This document shows, piece by piece, positions 35,976 through 47,428 of a DNA stretch of 64,000 bases. This DNA is from Pyrus communis. Taxonomy: Eukaryota > Streptophyta > Magnoliopsida > Rosales > Rosaceae. The stretch covers positions 2,898,150-2,962,149 of the forward strand of contig NC_084815.1 in the NCBI RefSeq assembly GCF_963583255.1, in the 5' to 3' direction. A program made the translations under genes and the position numbers. The notes beneath the pieces are model-generated. The model did not search any database and was not told the DNA's origin. It worked only from the letters and a program-made list of their open reading frames with translations. Position 1 is the first letter of the stretch; every line of letters begins with the position of its first letter.

Positions 35976-36057
35976 CAAGCTTTGTTTTATTTACTGTATT
36001 GGGTTGCCTCCCAAGTAGCGCTTTCTTTTACGTCTTGCAGCCGGACGAGTACTCTCT

Positions 36058-37224
36058 TTAATCTGCATTTGAACCCACGGAATGGAAAGGAATGTCTTCC
36101 ACCACTTGCCCCACACTTTGCTCGTAATATGGCTTCAACCGATGCCCGTTCACCTTGAATTCTACGCCATTCCTTAAGCTTTTTATGTGGACTGCACCAT
36201 AAGGTAAAACGTTAGTAACAACAAACGGGCCAATCCATTTAGAACGCAACTTACCAGGAAACAAACGTAGGCGAGAGTTGAAAAGTAACACTTTCTGCCC
36301 AACTGTGAAGGTCTTGGTTCGAATCATTTTATCATGGAATGCTTTGGTCTTGGCTTTGTACATCCGGGCATTCTCATAGGCTTCATTCTGAATCTCCTCA
36401 AGTTCATTCAATTGGAGCTTCCTATGAACTCCCGTTGCATCTATGTCCATGTTGAAAGTCTTCACGGCCCAATGTGCCTTGTGCTCTAACTCTACGGGCA
36501 AATGACATGGCTTACCATAGACGAGCCGAAAAGGTGACATCCCAATGGGTGTTTTGTACGCCGTACGATATGCCCACAATGCATCATCTAAACGTAAGCT
36601 CCAATCCCTCCTTGTTGGTCCAACGGTCTTCTCCAAAATTTGTTTGATTTCTCGGTTAGACACCTCGGCTTGGCCATTTGTTTGAGGATGGTAAGGTGTG
36701 GAGACCTTATGGTTGACATGGTACTTTCTTAGCAACGCCTCAATGGTCCGATTGCAAAAGTGAGACCCTCCATCACTTATGATTACTCTCGGCATTCCAA
36801 ACCTAGCAAAAATGTTAGTTTTCACGAAATCTGCAACCACCTTAGAATCGTTAGTACGGGTGGATTTTGCTTCCACCCATTTAGAAACATAATCAACGAC
36901 TAGCAAGATATAAGTGAAACCATAAGATGGAGGGAAAGGGCCCATGAAATCAATGCCCCAAACATCAAAAATTTCAACATTAAAGACAGGGGTTTGCGGC
37001 ATTTGGTCCTTGGTACCTATGTTACCCATTCATTGGCAACGATCACAAGACATACAAAAGGTTCTAGCATCCCTAAATATAGTCGGCCAATAAAAACCAC
37101 ACTCTAGAACCTTGAGGGCAGTGCGTTGTGTGCCAAAATGACCACCACATGCATATGTGTGACAAAAGCTTAGAATTGAGTGAAATTCAGAATCATGCAC
37201 ACATCTATGTACAATTTGATCTGA
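36058..37224 (-). pseudogene. Athila-type integrase
   Basis: The zinc-binding domain lies at 37033-37224 (HTYACGGHFG and CMSCDRCQ). A TGA at 37030-37032 separates it from the 323-codon catalytic part (36058-37029). In the latter the acids fall at D27 (WGIDFMG), D86 (ISDGGSHF) and E122 (NGQAEVSN); the spacing of D86 and E122 is exactly 35, as in retroviral-type integrases. The protein would insert element DNA and make the 5-bp TSD seen here. Only the stops, not the active site, are damaged. Confidence 0.92.
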
Positions 37225-38502
37225 CTAATACTTCCACAAATAAGGGTCATCCCAAACATAGAAACGTGCATCATTTTTAAGCTTATCACGTTGGTGCTTG
37301 TTTAGTTCATTTGGAAATTGTTTAGCCACCAAGTAATTCACTAAATCTGCATACCATGGTTCACTTACCTCAATGGATAGCAGCTGCTCATCGGGAAAAG
37401 TTTCAGGGATAGGTACGGCATGTTCATGCTCCTCGTGGATCATTCGGCTTAAATGGTCAGCCACTACATTCTCGCTTCCTTTCTTATCCCGGATTTCAAT
37501 ATCAAATTCTTGAAGAAGAAGAATCCAACGGATAAGCCTCGGCTTTGCTTCCTTTTTCGTGATCAAGTACCTCAAAGCTGCATGATCAGAATAAACGATT
37601 ACTTTAGTACCAATTAAATATGAACGGAATTTATCTAAAGCAAAAACCACAGCTAGAAGTTCTTTTTCCGTCGTGGAGTAGTTTAATTGGGCATCATTGA
37701 GAGTCCGAGAGGCATAGTATATGACATGCGGCCGCTTGTCTCTTCTTTGTCCTAGAACAGCTCCTAATGCATAGTCGGATGCATCGCACATGAGCTCGAA
37801 CGGAAGGCTCCAATCTGGAGGTACAATAATGGGGGCCGAGACTAGCTTCTCCTTGAGTTGGTTAAATGCCGAATTACACTCTTCATCAAACTTGAATGGC
37901 ACATCTTTTTGAAGCAATCGGCAAAGAGGGTTGGACATCTTGGAGAAGTCCTTGATAAAACGCCTATAGAACCCTGCATGGCCAAGAAACGAACGTACCT
38001 CTCTAACCGAAGTAGGAGAGGGTAAGTGACGTACAAGGTCTATTTTCGATTTATCTACTTCAATTCCTTTTTCTGAAACAATATGTCCTAAAACTATACC
38101 TTGTTTCACCATAAAGTGACATTTCTCCCAATTCAAGACAAGGTTAGTTTCAACACATCGTTTCAAAATTAAGGTTAGATTATCCAAGCAATTATCAAAT
38201 GAACTCCCAAACACACTGAAATCATCCATGAAAACCTCAATGATCTTTTCAACAAAATCGGAAAATATACTTACCATACACCTTTGGAAAGTGGCCGGTG
38301 CGTTGCATAAGCCAAATGGCATGCGACGATAAGCAAATGTTCCAAAGGGACATGTGAATGTGGTCTTCTCTTGATCATCCGGGGCTATCACAATTTGGTT
38401 ATATCCAGAGTATCCATCAAGAAAACAGTAAAAGGCATGACCGGCTAACCTTTCGAGCATCTGGTCGATGAATGGCAAAGGAAAGTGATCTTTCCTAGTC
38501 AT
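37225..38502 (-). pseudogene. Athila-type reverse transcriptase palm and RNase H
   Basis: The segment is 425 codons in the same frame as gag. It shows [16 protein letters not shown] and [13 protein letters not shown], the catalytic box FMDDFSVFG (a YxDD variant common in this group), then RNase H with [39 protein letters not shown] and VADHLSR. All catalytic acids appear present. A TAG at 37225-37227 cuts it off from integrase. Confidence 0.92.
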
Positions 38503-38532
38503 GGCATTTAGCTTCCGGTAATCGATACATAC

Positions 38533-40356
38533 TCACCATCCAGCCTGAATGCGTGTAGGTACGAGCTCATTCTCATCATTCTTGATAACAGTTACTCCGG
38601 ACTTCTTGGGAACGACTTGAACTGGAGAGACCCAACGGCTATCGGAGATAGGGTAGATCACTCCGCAATCCAAAAGCTTGATTATTTCCTTCTTCACCAC
38701 TTCCATCATCGGAGGGTTGAGATGGCGTTGAGCCTCTCGGGATGGCTTAGTCCCCTCCTCAAGAAGTATACGGTGCATGCATGTGGTAGGGTTTATTCCT
38801 TTAATGTCGGCCAAAGTCCACCCTATGGCCGTTTTGTGTTCTCGCAGCACCCTCACAAGCTTCTCCTCCTCCATTGCCGTGAGACTTGATGAAATGATGA
38901 CGGGCAATGTTTCGCCTTCTCCCAAAAACACATACTTCAAATGGTCCGGCAACGGCTTAAGTTCAAGCGATGGTGCCTGAACAACAGAAGGTAGCATCTT
39001 AGTGGAAACTGAATTTGAAAGTGAGAGTGGAACCTTACCATATTGCTGTGGCAATGACTCAAGGGCTGCCACAACCTCAATTATATCTTCACTAGAACCC
39101 ATGGCAAAGAATTCCTCCTCCTTGCCATGGCCTTGCATTGGCCCAAATCCTTCATTTTTGCACTCTATGGCCTTAGTGATGGTTGTTTCCAGGGCGTCCT
39201 CGTTCAATTCTTCAAGGTATACCTGCGCCAAAGAATCGATAACATCAATGGAAAAACAAGAATGGTCATCAACGGGATATCTCATAGTTTCAGAAATATT
39301 AAAATCAATCACTTCCCCATCGAATTCCATTGTCAAGGTGCCTTTGTATACGTCAATCTTCGTTCGGGCCGTCTTCATGAATGGCCTACCAAGGAGAATC
39401 GACAAAGATGTAGAATGGGCTGAATCCTCCATGTCTAGGACGTAGAAATCAGCCGAAAAAATTAAATGGTTCACCTGCACAAGCACATCTTCCAAAACTC
39501 CTTTTGGATACGCGTTAGAACGATCGGCCAATTGTATAATTACACCATCTTGTTTTAATTCACCCAAATTCATAGATGCATAAATAGAATAAGGCATGAC
39601 ATTTATGGATGCACCTAAATCAAGCATGGCATGTTCAAAACGATTATGTCCACTCACACAAGGAATCGTGAAACTACCGGGGTCTTTGCACTTGGTAGGC
39701 AGTTTACGTTGCAAAACAGCGGACACATTCTCGCTTACCTTCACTACCTCTTTGTTTGCCCTTCTTCTCTTTGTATTGCATAGGTCCTTGAGGAATTTAG
39801 CATACTTTGGAACCTGTTTGATTGCATCAAGAAGCGGTATGTTCACTTGCACCTTCTGGAACGTTTCAAGAATGTCCTTCTCGCTTTCTTCCTTTTTTTC
39901 TTGCATGAACCTGCGAGGAAAAGGTACATTGGGCAGATTAGGACGTGAAGTACATGAATTTGAACTTAAATTACCTGATTTGGCCGAGTTAGGGTGATTG
40001 GGGGCCTGCGGCATTGGGTTTTTCACCCTTACCGTGGGTGAGCTAGACACTTCCTCAGGTTGTGTCGTCTCTTCATCTACTTTCTGGGCAGATTTGGGAT
40101 TGTTTGGCTCGGTCCCAACTTCTTTTCCACCCCTTAGGGTGATGGCCTTGGCGGATTCGAATCCTCCCTTTGGATTGACTGTGGTTGAGCTAGGAAGCTT
40201 TCCTTGCTCTCTAATCTGTCCAAGGAACTCAGAAATCTGCCCTATTTGTTTCTTCATATCCATCATCTCCTTCTCGTTATTTGCTATCCGGTTGTTTTGA
40301 TTTTGCAACCCCTGCAAAATAGAGGTTAGTAATTGCATAGCTTGATCACTTTCCAA
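38533..40356 (-). pseudogene. Athila-type protease and start of reverse transcriptase
   Basis: This is the same frame as gag. It carries the protease active-site region AMLDLGASINVMPYSIY and, downstream, LLGRPFMKTARTKIDV. The N-terminal fingers of reverse transcriptase (GVIYPISDSRWVSPVQVV) come at the end. It stops at a TGA (38533-38535) inside the reverse transcriptase, consistent with an Arg codon changed by CpG deamination. The start coordinate marks the first part of the segment with a usable codon; there is no true start, since the frame was continuous with gag. Confidence 0.9.
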
Positions 40357-40467
40357 GGACGTACCTGAATGAGATGATGCCGAAGGTTGTTGGGGTTGTT
40401 GGGGTGCATACGGCTTGGAATAAAAACCAGGGGGGTTTGGCCTAAATCCTCCTTGTTGGGCAGCTTG

Positions 40468-41622
40468 TTATGGCTCCCTCCATTTGAAGTTTGGATGGTC
40501 CCTCCATCCGGCATTGTAAGTGTTCGAGTATGGGTTGTTTTGATTTTGTCCTTGGAAACCAATTGCATTGGCAGATTCCCACCCACCATTCTCGATTAGT
40601 TGAGGGCACTTGTCGGATGGATGCCCTTGAATTGAGCACACGTCACAGACTTGGTGTTCTTGTGCTTTTGGACCAATCACAACCTGAGAAACAAGAGAAG
40701 TAAGATTAGCAAGTTGTGATTGAATTTCAGAAATAGCACTCACCTCATTTACACTTTGTTGCCGTGGGGCTTCCCTTTGGCCCACTCCTTCATATTGTTG
40801 AGCGTTGAGCGCTCGGTTGGCTATGAGAACCTTGGCATCCCTTGGTGTTTTGTCCACCAATGCTCCTCCCGCTGATGCATCAAGCATTTGACGTTCGATA
40901 GGAAGGAGGCCCTCATAGAAATATTGAAGGAGAAGTTCCTCCTTCATTTGATGTTGAGGACATGAAGCTACAAGGCCCTTGAAACGCTCATAATAAGCCG
41001 GGAATGTCTCACCATGATTCTGTTGAATACCACTAATTTTCTTCCGTAGGAGAATCACTCTTGAAGTAGGGAAGAATTTCTCCAAGAAAGCACGCTTCAT
41101 ACTCTCCCACGAAGTCACAGTTTCCGGGGCTAGTTCGTAGAGCCAATCTTTGGCCTTGTCCATAAGTGAAAATGGAAAGGCCTTCATCTTCAATATACTC
41201 CCATCCACAGTGACGGGGGTCATGCTCGAACAAACCACCTCGTACTCCTTCAAGTGTTTGTTGGGGTCTTCCATAGACAAGCCATGGAACTTCGGAATAT
41301 GGTGTAACAAACTGGATTTGAGTTCAAACACCTCAGTCTTCCCCTCTGCAGTCGTGGGGTATTGGATACAAAGAGGCAATGCATTATCCAAACCCGAGGC
41401 CGAAAGCTCCTTGATGGTTCTATTATCTGCTGCCATGGCTTGTTCTTCTTCAAAAATCTGATCCGTGGGCTTTTCTTCTACACCTACTTCGTCTTCTTCA
41501 AGCCCAAGTTGTGGTGGAGGTTGTGGTGGCTCTTGTTGACTCCTCGTTCTCCTCAAAGTGCGTTCAAAATCACCGTCAAAGTCGGAGATGTTCTCTATAA
41601 TAGGCCGAGAGCTACGAGTCAT
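40468..41622 (-). pseudogene. Athila-type gag, first segment of the gag-pol frame
   Basis: It starts at an ATG 130 bp after the 5' LTR and is open for 384 codons. It holds the retrotransposon gag core (about residues 100-280, with AKDWLYELAP and FPTSRVILLRKKI) and a CX2CX4HX4C zinc knuckle CDVCSIQGHPSDKC at about 328-341, which packages element RNA. It ends at a TAA (40468-40470) that interrupts a frame continuing unbroken into protease, so the stop is premature. A single C-to-T change in a Gln codon would explain it. Confidence 0.9.
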
Positions 41623-41728
41623 ACACAGTACCTAAAAAACAAGGAAACAAACAAACTAAGAATCTGAAATAAGAATGCACGAAAAAAAAAATATAAAAAT
41701 AAAGACAAGGGATTAGCAAAGTTGCTAA

Positions 41729-41746
41729 TCCCCGGCAACGGCGCCA
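41729..41746 (-). other. Primer binding site (tRNA-Asp type)
   Basis: The minus strand reads TGGCGCCGTTGCCGGGGA, 18 nt complementary to the 3' end of a plant tRNA-Asp and typical of Athila. It lies 5 nt from the 5' LTR. Confidence 0.88.
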
Positions 41747-41751
41747 AAATT

Positions 41752-44142
41752 TGATGCGAGATTTATACGCGCACAAATTAAACCCTCGTTTGACAATTGT
41801 AGTATAAGTATAAGTAGGGATCGTTCTAGACCGGGGATTAGGAGGGCTTGCTAAAACCTTCTAAATTGACTTAAAAACATAAAAACTAAATTAAAACAGA
41901 TTTAAGACACTTGGGAACAAGAAAATAAAAAAGGGGGTTTTAGTTTTGACGAAGTTGAAATAAACAAACAAAATGCAAAAATGGACAGATTGTAAACAAG
42001 TGTTGTGAAACAAGATGGTTGGTGAATTAGCTAGAGGTTCTTTCTCCACACATGATATTTATGCATATGAATCAATTTCCAGTTATTCCTTCATTGAATT
42101 ATGAACGACAATGCCCCAAATTAACCATGACATCACTAGTTAACCCTCAGATTTTCCTTATATTATTGGATTGGATGGCATCATTCGACAACCCAAAACA
42201 TTCTCAAAAGTTCCCTACATGTCATCATAATAGAGATACAATCGAAGATCATTAAGAATAATGAAAACCATAAGCATTGACAAAGCATTTGCAACTATGA
42301 CATCATGTTACTCATGCTAAGAATTAAACTTAACGCGATCGTGACAAGCGACCTTCACTACTTTCAAGTATAAGTTAGTAACGATTATGTGAAACCTTCT
42401 TAAACTTTAGCCACATATTCATGCATGCTAATTAAGTGTCGACCCTCAATCAACAAACACAAATAAGTTAATCATCAAATAGTTAAGCCAATTGCATTCA
42501 CGAATCAAGAGTTCATAACCGGAATTCATCAATTCATATCACATAAATAATCATGGTATTGAAATCACCCCTAGCCAAAAAGGGTTTAGTTCCTCATAAC
42601 TTTGAAACCAAAGAAACACCTAAACATTCCAACAACTCAAACTTGAATTGTATGAACGTTTAGGCACTCTTCTCTTCCATTCCTCATATGTACAAAACAA
42701 AGAGAATTCAAATGAAACATTGAAATCAAAGAAACACCTAAACATTCCAACAACTCAAACTTGAATTGTATGAACGTTTAGGCACTCTTCTCTTTCTCGT
42801 TGTTGTAGCACAAGGTCTAAGGTGAGGTTTGGGGGATTAGGTGTATGTGGAATGGAGTGGGGAATGGTTGGATAGTGGCTGCAATGGAGGAGAAAAACTG
42901 CACAGAAATGGAAGGGGAAGTGTTTGTGTTGTGTGTTTTGTATGAAAAATGAGATATGCATGAATGAATGAATGCTAGGGTATTTATAGGGGTAGTGGAG
43001 GGAACATATGGCTGTTTGTTTAAGCATTTGTGTGGATGAATGATGGAAAAACAGCTAGGACACATGTGAAAACTGGAATTGCACAAGGGGAGCAAAGGGA
43101 ACCCACGACATGGATGGATTTGTGCATGTGTTGGCTGATTAAGATTGTGGAAATACAAGGGAATGCACGGGTTAGGTTTGAAGAAAAGGTGTGTGAATGG
43201 GGTAATTGAATGATTAAAGTGCATGTGGGTTGGATATTAAAGGATGGAATGCATGTGAATTAAGTTGGAAAGCTGGAATGATGAAGTGGGAGTGCACGGC
43301 ATTGAGTGTTTGTTTGATGATGATGCATGTGATGGGTGGGAACAAAGGGGGAAACATGGCACAAGGGGGCTTGAATGAATGATTAAATGTGCATGTGGAT
43401 TTAAAGAATGAGTGGTGGTGTAATGATGAAGTGAATGCATGTGACTTGTGAATACAAAGAGAAGGGGAAAAACTGGAAATGCTCAAGGAGTGCACGGCAT
43501 TGGGGGGGGAAGAAATGATGGCATGAAAGTGAAGGGATTAGTGGTGCATGTGCATGTGTTTTAGGTTGTGAAAGCATGTGGATTAGGTGGAAAGAGGTGG
43601 ATGTGCATGTGAGTTGAAATGCATATGTTTAAATGGTTGAAATGTGTAGATGATTATGAGTATGATAAGTGATAAGTGAATGATATGTTAAGTGATAAAT
43701 GAATGATATGTGGTTAGTGATAAGTGAATGAAAGTGATAAGTGAATGAAAGTGATAAGTGATAATAGGGCTAGTTTAAAAGGCTAGGGTTTAAGTACATA
43801 GAAAGGGCCTAAAATAGGTTGGTTTGCATGGCATAATATGTTTGATTGGGCTAGAGGTTTTCCATGGCTCAAAGGATTTGTTTGATTGGGCTAGGCCCTT
43901 TGTTTGATGTCCCCAAAGAGCATACAAGGCTTCAATTTCGTCCATCCTCTTTGCTCCATGATTAAGCTATCCAATCCTTGCCCAAAAGTGCCCCAAATAG
44001 CCTCAAAATGCACTTTCTTGCTCCCTAAGCCCTTAGAACCTGAAAACACACAAAAGAAGCATAAAGGACTTAAATAACTAGAGAAACATAACGTAAATGC
44101 ACGAGAACAAGCCATTTAAGTCACATGAATATGCTTCTATCA
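41752..44142 (-). repeat. 5' LTR of the Athila-type element
   Basis: It is 2391 bp, nearly identical to the LTR at 29789-32169. Open frames inside (for example 42817-43224) are repeated in both LTRs, lack any domain, and are taken as chance frames in non-coding DNA. Confidence 0.93.
42981..42988 (-). promoter_or_regulatory. TATA box of the Athila-type 5' LTR
   Basis: On the minus strand this reads TATAAATA, about 1.15 kb inside the LTR. It would start transcription near 42950 and define the U3/R boundary. The same motif is at 31018-31025 in the other LTR. Confidence 0.55.
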
Positions 44143-44147
44143 CACAT

Positions 44148-45242
44148 CTCCCTAGGGGTTTGGCACTTGTTGCTTGGTGTGCTGCATGGTAAGTTTAGAG
44201 TTAGTTTGAAATGTGCCTTTGTGGGGCCTTAGGTATAGGCCTTGAGGCTCACAATCAAAACTAACAAGGATCTTGGTGTGCCACTGTTATCTCAGTATAA
44301 CAGATGTTGAATATATATGATTTAAGTCGATTACTTGCACCCCAAGTCACATAAACTTCTTGTTATGAAAGGATTGTCACAGATGGGTTAAGTCTGCATT
44401 AAGTTCTTTTTCTTACCTTGTAAACAAGGACTTTTAATTCATAATCTTGTATGTCCAAAATGACGGGAGTTCAGGGCCCTTTTAACCATTTCCTTGAAAC
44501 ACAGTTTGTTCTTAATGAAAACAGGTTGATTAAGTTAACCATATTCAAATGCAATTGGAGCTTTTAGGTAGAAAACAGTTGGAAATAACTTGAATACATG
44601 CTGCAAGGTACATTAAACAACAAATCTACTAAATTGAAGTACAAACAAAGAGACTCAGACAAAATTTCACCTTGTCGAGCAAGGTCAAACTGCTTGTAGC
44701 CATTTCTCTTTGAATTTACAGAGTTTGTAAGCTAAAAGGAATAGATGGTAACCGAGTTTTACACGAGGGAATCGATACTACAACACTAATGGAAGGTAGC
44801 TGAGTTTTTACACTAGACAAAAGATAGCTTTTCTAAGGGAACTATAGCTAAAAAGACTGAATCTGGACAAGTTTCAGCTTTCTAGGTACAAATTGGCCTG
44901 AGAGCAGAGTTTGTATGTCTTTTGATTGGTTGGTTGAGTGTCTTTATCTCTGATGTCTCTTTCTCCTTTTATAGGCAATTTGGCCCAACTGCTTTAGCTT
45001 TGTTCTTGGCCGAGGGCTTTCAGGGGCAGTGAGTCATCTTGTATTTACACCTCTATGCCATTAGAAAATGCTTTTTAGGCTAATGCTGAGTTGGTCTCGG
45101 TTAACTATCACTTCACTTATAGGCACGTGGCCTATGCCTTGGCTGAAAAAGCTTCAATTTGCTTCAGGCCTCTCAACTAGGCTTCAGGCAACTTTTCATT
45201 TTACTTTGACATCCTTGAGCTTTTCAAACGTAAAGCCCAACA
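44148..45242 (-). mobile_element. Probable 5' end (LTR and leader) of the split Tat element
   Basis: Removing the Athila element joins this DNA to 29788. On the minus strand a candidate LTR start TGTTGGGCTTTACG lies at 45242. No partner LTR survives at the other end, so the borders are tentative. No coding sequence was recognised. Confidence 0.45.
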
Positions 45243-45694
45243 TTAAATATTAATCCAAAAAGTAACCATCTCAATTCCAAAGCTAATTCAATAAACTACA
45301 AATAGAACACAAAATCAACAAAAAAAAAATCATCATATGCATTCCCAAATGAATGAAACATTATAAATTGAGGTGAAGATTAGGGACAAAATGACTAGTA
45401 GTATTGCCAGGACTGGTGAGGTAAGACCTGGTTGGGTGGGTGATTGTACGCCAGTGAAAGGGTTGTTATGGTGGTCGCCGACAGTGTGGTGGCTCATTGT
45501 TGGGTTTCTGATTTTATTTTTTTTTTTTATTGGTAAAATTAGGATTTTAAAAGGAAAAATTGAATGGGGTGTTTTCACTAGTTTGGAAGGGTGCCAATAG
45601 AATTACCCTTACTTGTCAATACCAGAATTTTGTGAGCTATTGATTGATATTAAGAATCCATGCTATTGTTATAATTTTTTTTATTAATATTTTG
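45243..45694. other. Short spacer between Tat and copia elements
   Basis: No gene was found. A frame at 45373-45600 has no domain. The copia TSD AATCT ends at 45699. Confidence 0.4.
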
Positions 45695-45909
45695 AATCTT
45701 GTTGTAGCCTATTTTATTTGACAAGGAGAAGGGGGTCAGTGGCAAAGAGAGAAAAGAGAAAGATATGCTTTTAGGGCCGGTCACATAGTGGCTCTTTATA
45801 GGGCTCATAGTCGTAGTATACAGACCACTCAGGATATGCTCCATCTTCTCTAGAATACACTTCTGGCCATATTCGTAGGAAGTTATGCAAATAAATTCAA
45901 CTCCATTTT

Positions 45910-46188
45910 CTAATAGGTTTCAGTGTGGTAATTGTTATCTCTAATGTCCTTAAAACTCAACAACGTTCTTCCAGAACACGGAGAATAGAGTCTTTTATCA
46001 ATGGTCAAAATTGTATTATTGGACAACATTATACGTCCCTTACCATATCCTTCAATCAAGTTGGATGGGCCTGAGAGGGTTGTTAGAGGTGCATTCGTAG
46101 GTATGAAGTTAGTGAAATAGATGGGTTCATGCAAAATGGTGTGCATGATTGCACTATCTGCCAGACAACTAACTTCTATACTAGTCAT
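45910..46188 (-). pseudogene. Copia protease fragment
   Basis: The frame reads CLADSAIMHTILHE, aligning with the copia protease active site, where the usual Gly after Asp-Ser is replaced by Ala here. About 60 residues on, LTTLSGPSNLIEGYGKGRI is typical of the same domain. After this the element jumps to LTR sequence. Confidence 0.8.
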
Positions 46189-46888
46189 ACCTACAATAAA
46201 ACTTAATTTGAATCAGTCAATTGCATAAAAGCTCTAAAAAACAAATATCCATTCAAAATAATTTTAAGTATTCAAGGATGGTAATTATTTAAAAATCTAA
46301 TATCCAAAAAACAAATCACCAACAAATAATCAAAACACAAAGGAAAATTATTCAAAATTAACCCAAAAACAAAAGGGTTCGGCCATTACTGTGGAATTCG
46401 GCCCCTACGTCTAAATTTCAACTAGAAAAATAGTTTATGTCTAAGATTCTAATCTTCTATAAGGGTGTTATCCTCTTGAAAGTCAGAAACCTCCATCTTG
46501 GTATTCTCCGGTTCATCCACTTGCACAAAGTTTGATTCAAACTTCTTACAACTTGAATGATATTCAGCTACAACATTCTGAGGAGCTCGGAAAACATAGG
46601 ACTAATTATCCTGTAAACCACAATGATAGTACATATATGCATCCATGGTTTCAGGTGCTTTGCCTTTATTCTTAAAGTTTAGGGCCTTGGGAGCGAGGTT
46701 AGGGTACTTATAGGCTTTGTTTCCTCCCTTAGATGGGCCTTGGCTCTGTTGACCTTGTCGGGGTGGCTTCTAGCCCCCTTTACCATGCCTCTTTTGGCAT
46801 TTTGGGCGTTGGTTCACGCTATAGTGTGCTTCAGGCACAGTAGTTGCCCAGTAGGTCGAGCTTCATGATTTTTCATCAACAGCTGATT

Positions 46889-47428
46889 CTACTTTTTAGC
46901 AATAAGTAAAATAGAGATGAAATCCAAGAACTTAGTGAACTTATGAGCTTTATATTGTTGTTGTAGGGCAATATTAGTAGCAAAGAAGGTCAAATAGGTC
47001 TTCTCCAGAAGATCCTCTTCGGTCAAAGTTTCGTTACAAAACATGAGAAGTGATCGGATTCGACAAACTTCATAATTATATTCATTCACAGACTTAAAGT
47101 CATGGAAGCACAAATACTGACAGTCATGACTAGCTTCAGGTAAGAAAATGTCCCTTTGGTGATCAAAACGATCAGCCAAAGCGACCCATAGTGCTCGTGG
47201 ATCCTCCTCAGCAAGGTACTCAGTTTGCAAGGCGTTGTGAATATGTCTTCGGATGAAGATCATGGCAATGGCTTTCTTAGCTTCGCCAACTAGATTGTCT
47301 GTCTCATCTTCAATGGCGAGACGCAAATTCTTTGCAGTGAGGTGGAGTTTCATATCTTAGACCCACTTGAGATAGTTCCTTCCAGAGACCTCCAAAGCGA
47401 TGAAGTCAAGTTTGTTCAAATCCGACAT
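46889..47428 (-). pseudogene. Copia gag (UBN2-type)
   Basis: The likely start ATG is at 47426-47428 (MSDLNKLDFIALEVSG), with an in-frame TAA at 47357-47359 just before MKLHLTAKNLRLAI. The remainder is open for 154 codons and holds the conserved copia gag pattern EDPRALWVALADRFDHQ, FKSVNEYNYEVCRI and EEDLLEKTYLTF. A Lys-rich tail without clear zinc knuckle follows near 46780-46830. Gag forms the element's particle. The nonsense codon and missing pol make it non-functional. Confidence 0.85.

Larger units (their letters stand above)
33906..35998 (+). other. Antisense gene-like module carried by the Athila-type element
   Basis: This 2.1-kb block lies between two phrases usual in Athila internal DNA (cattgtcctcaatg at 33892-33905 and ttgggttgcctccc at 35999-36012). 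Its gene signals all point to the plus strand, against the element's transcription: repeated upstream units, two CACGTG boxes, a TATA-like box, an ATG in good context, a coding frame and an AATGAA signal. Further upstream (34100-34300) splice-like signals may mark another exon. I infer a captured or co-evolved antisense gene. Confidence 0.6.
29789..44142 (-). mobile_element. Complete Athila-type Ty3/gypsy retrotransposon, young, with antisense cargo
   Basis: The element is 14,354 bp with 2.38-kb LTRs at both ends and CACAT on both sides (29784-29788 and 44143-44147). Read on the minus strand the order is 5' LTR, aspartate-tRNA-type primer site, gag-protease-RT-RNase H-integrase in one frame with four stops, a 2.1-kb antisense module, a long non-coding zone, a purine tract and the 3' LTR. 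The primer site and the phrases around 33870-33905 and 35999-36012 are typical of Athila. It is inserted in the Tat element. By hand count the LTRs differ at about 11 sites plus one 10-bp length change, roughly 0.5%, so the insertion is recent. Confidence 0.93.

Noticed and set aside
38617..40703. Several plus-strand frames of 65-147 codons opposite gag and protease
   Set aside because: They mirror a genuine gag-pol coding frame on the other strand and have no domain of their own.
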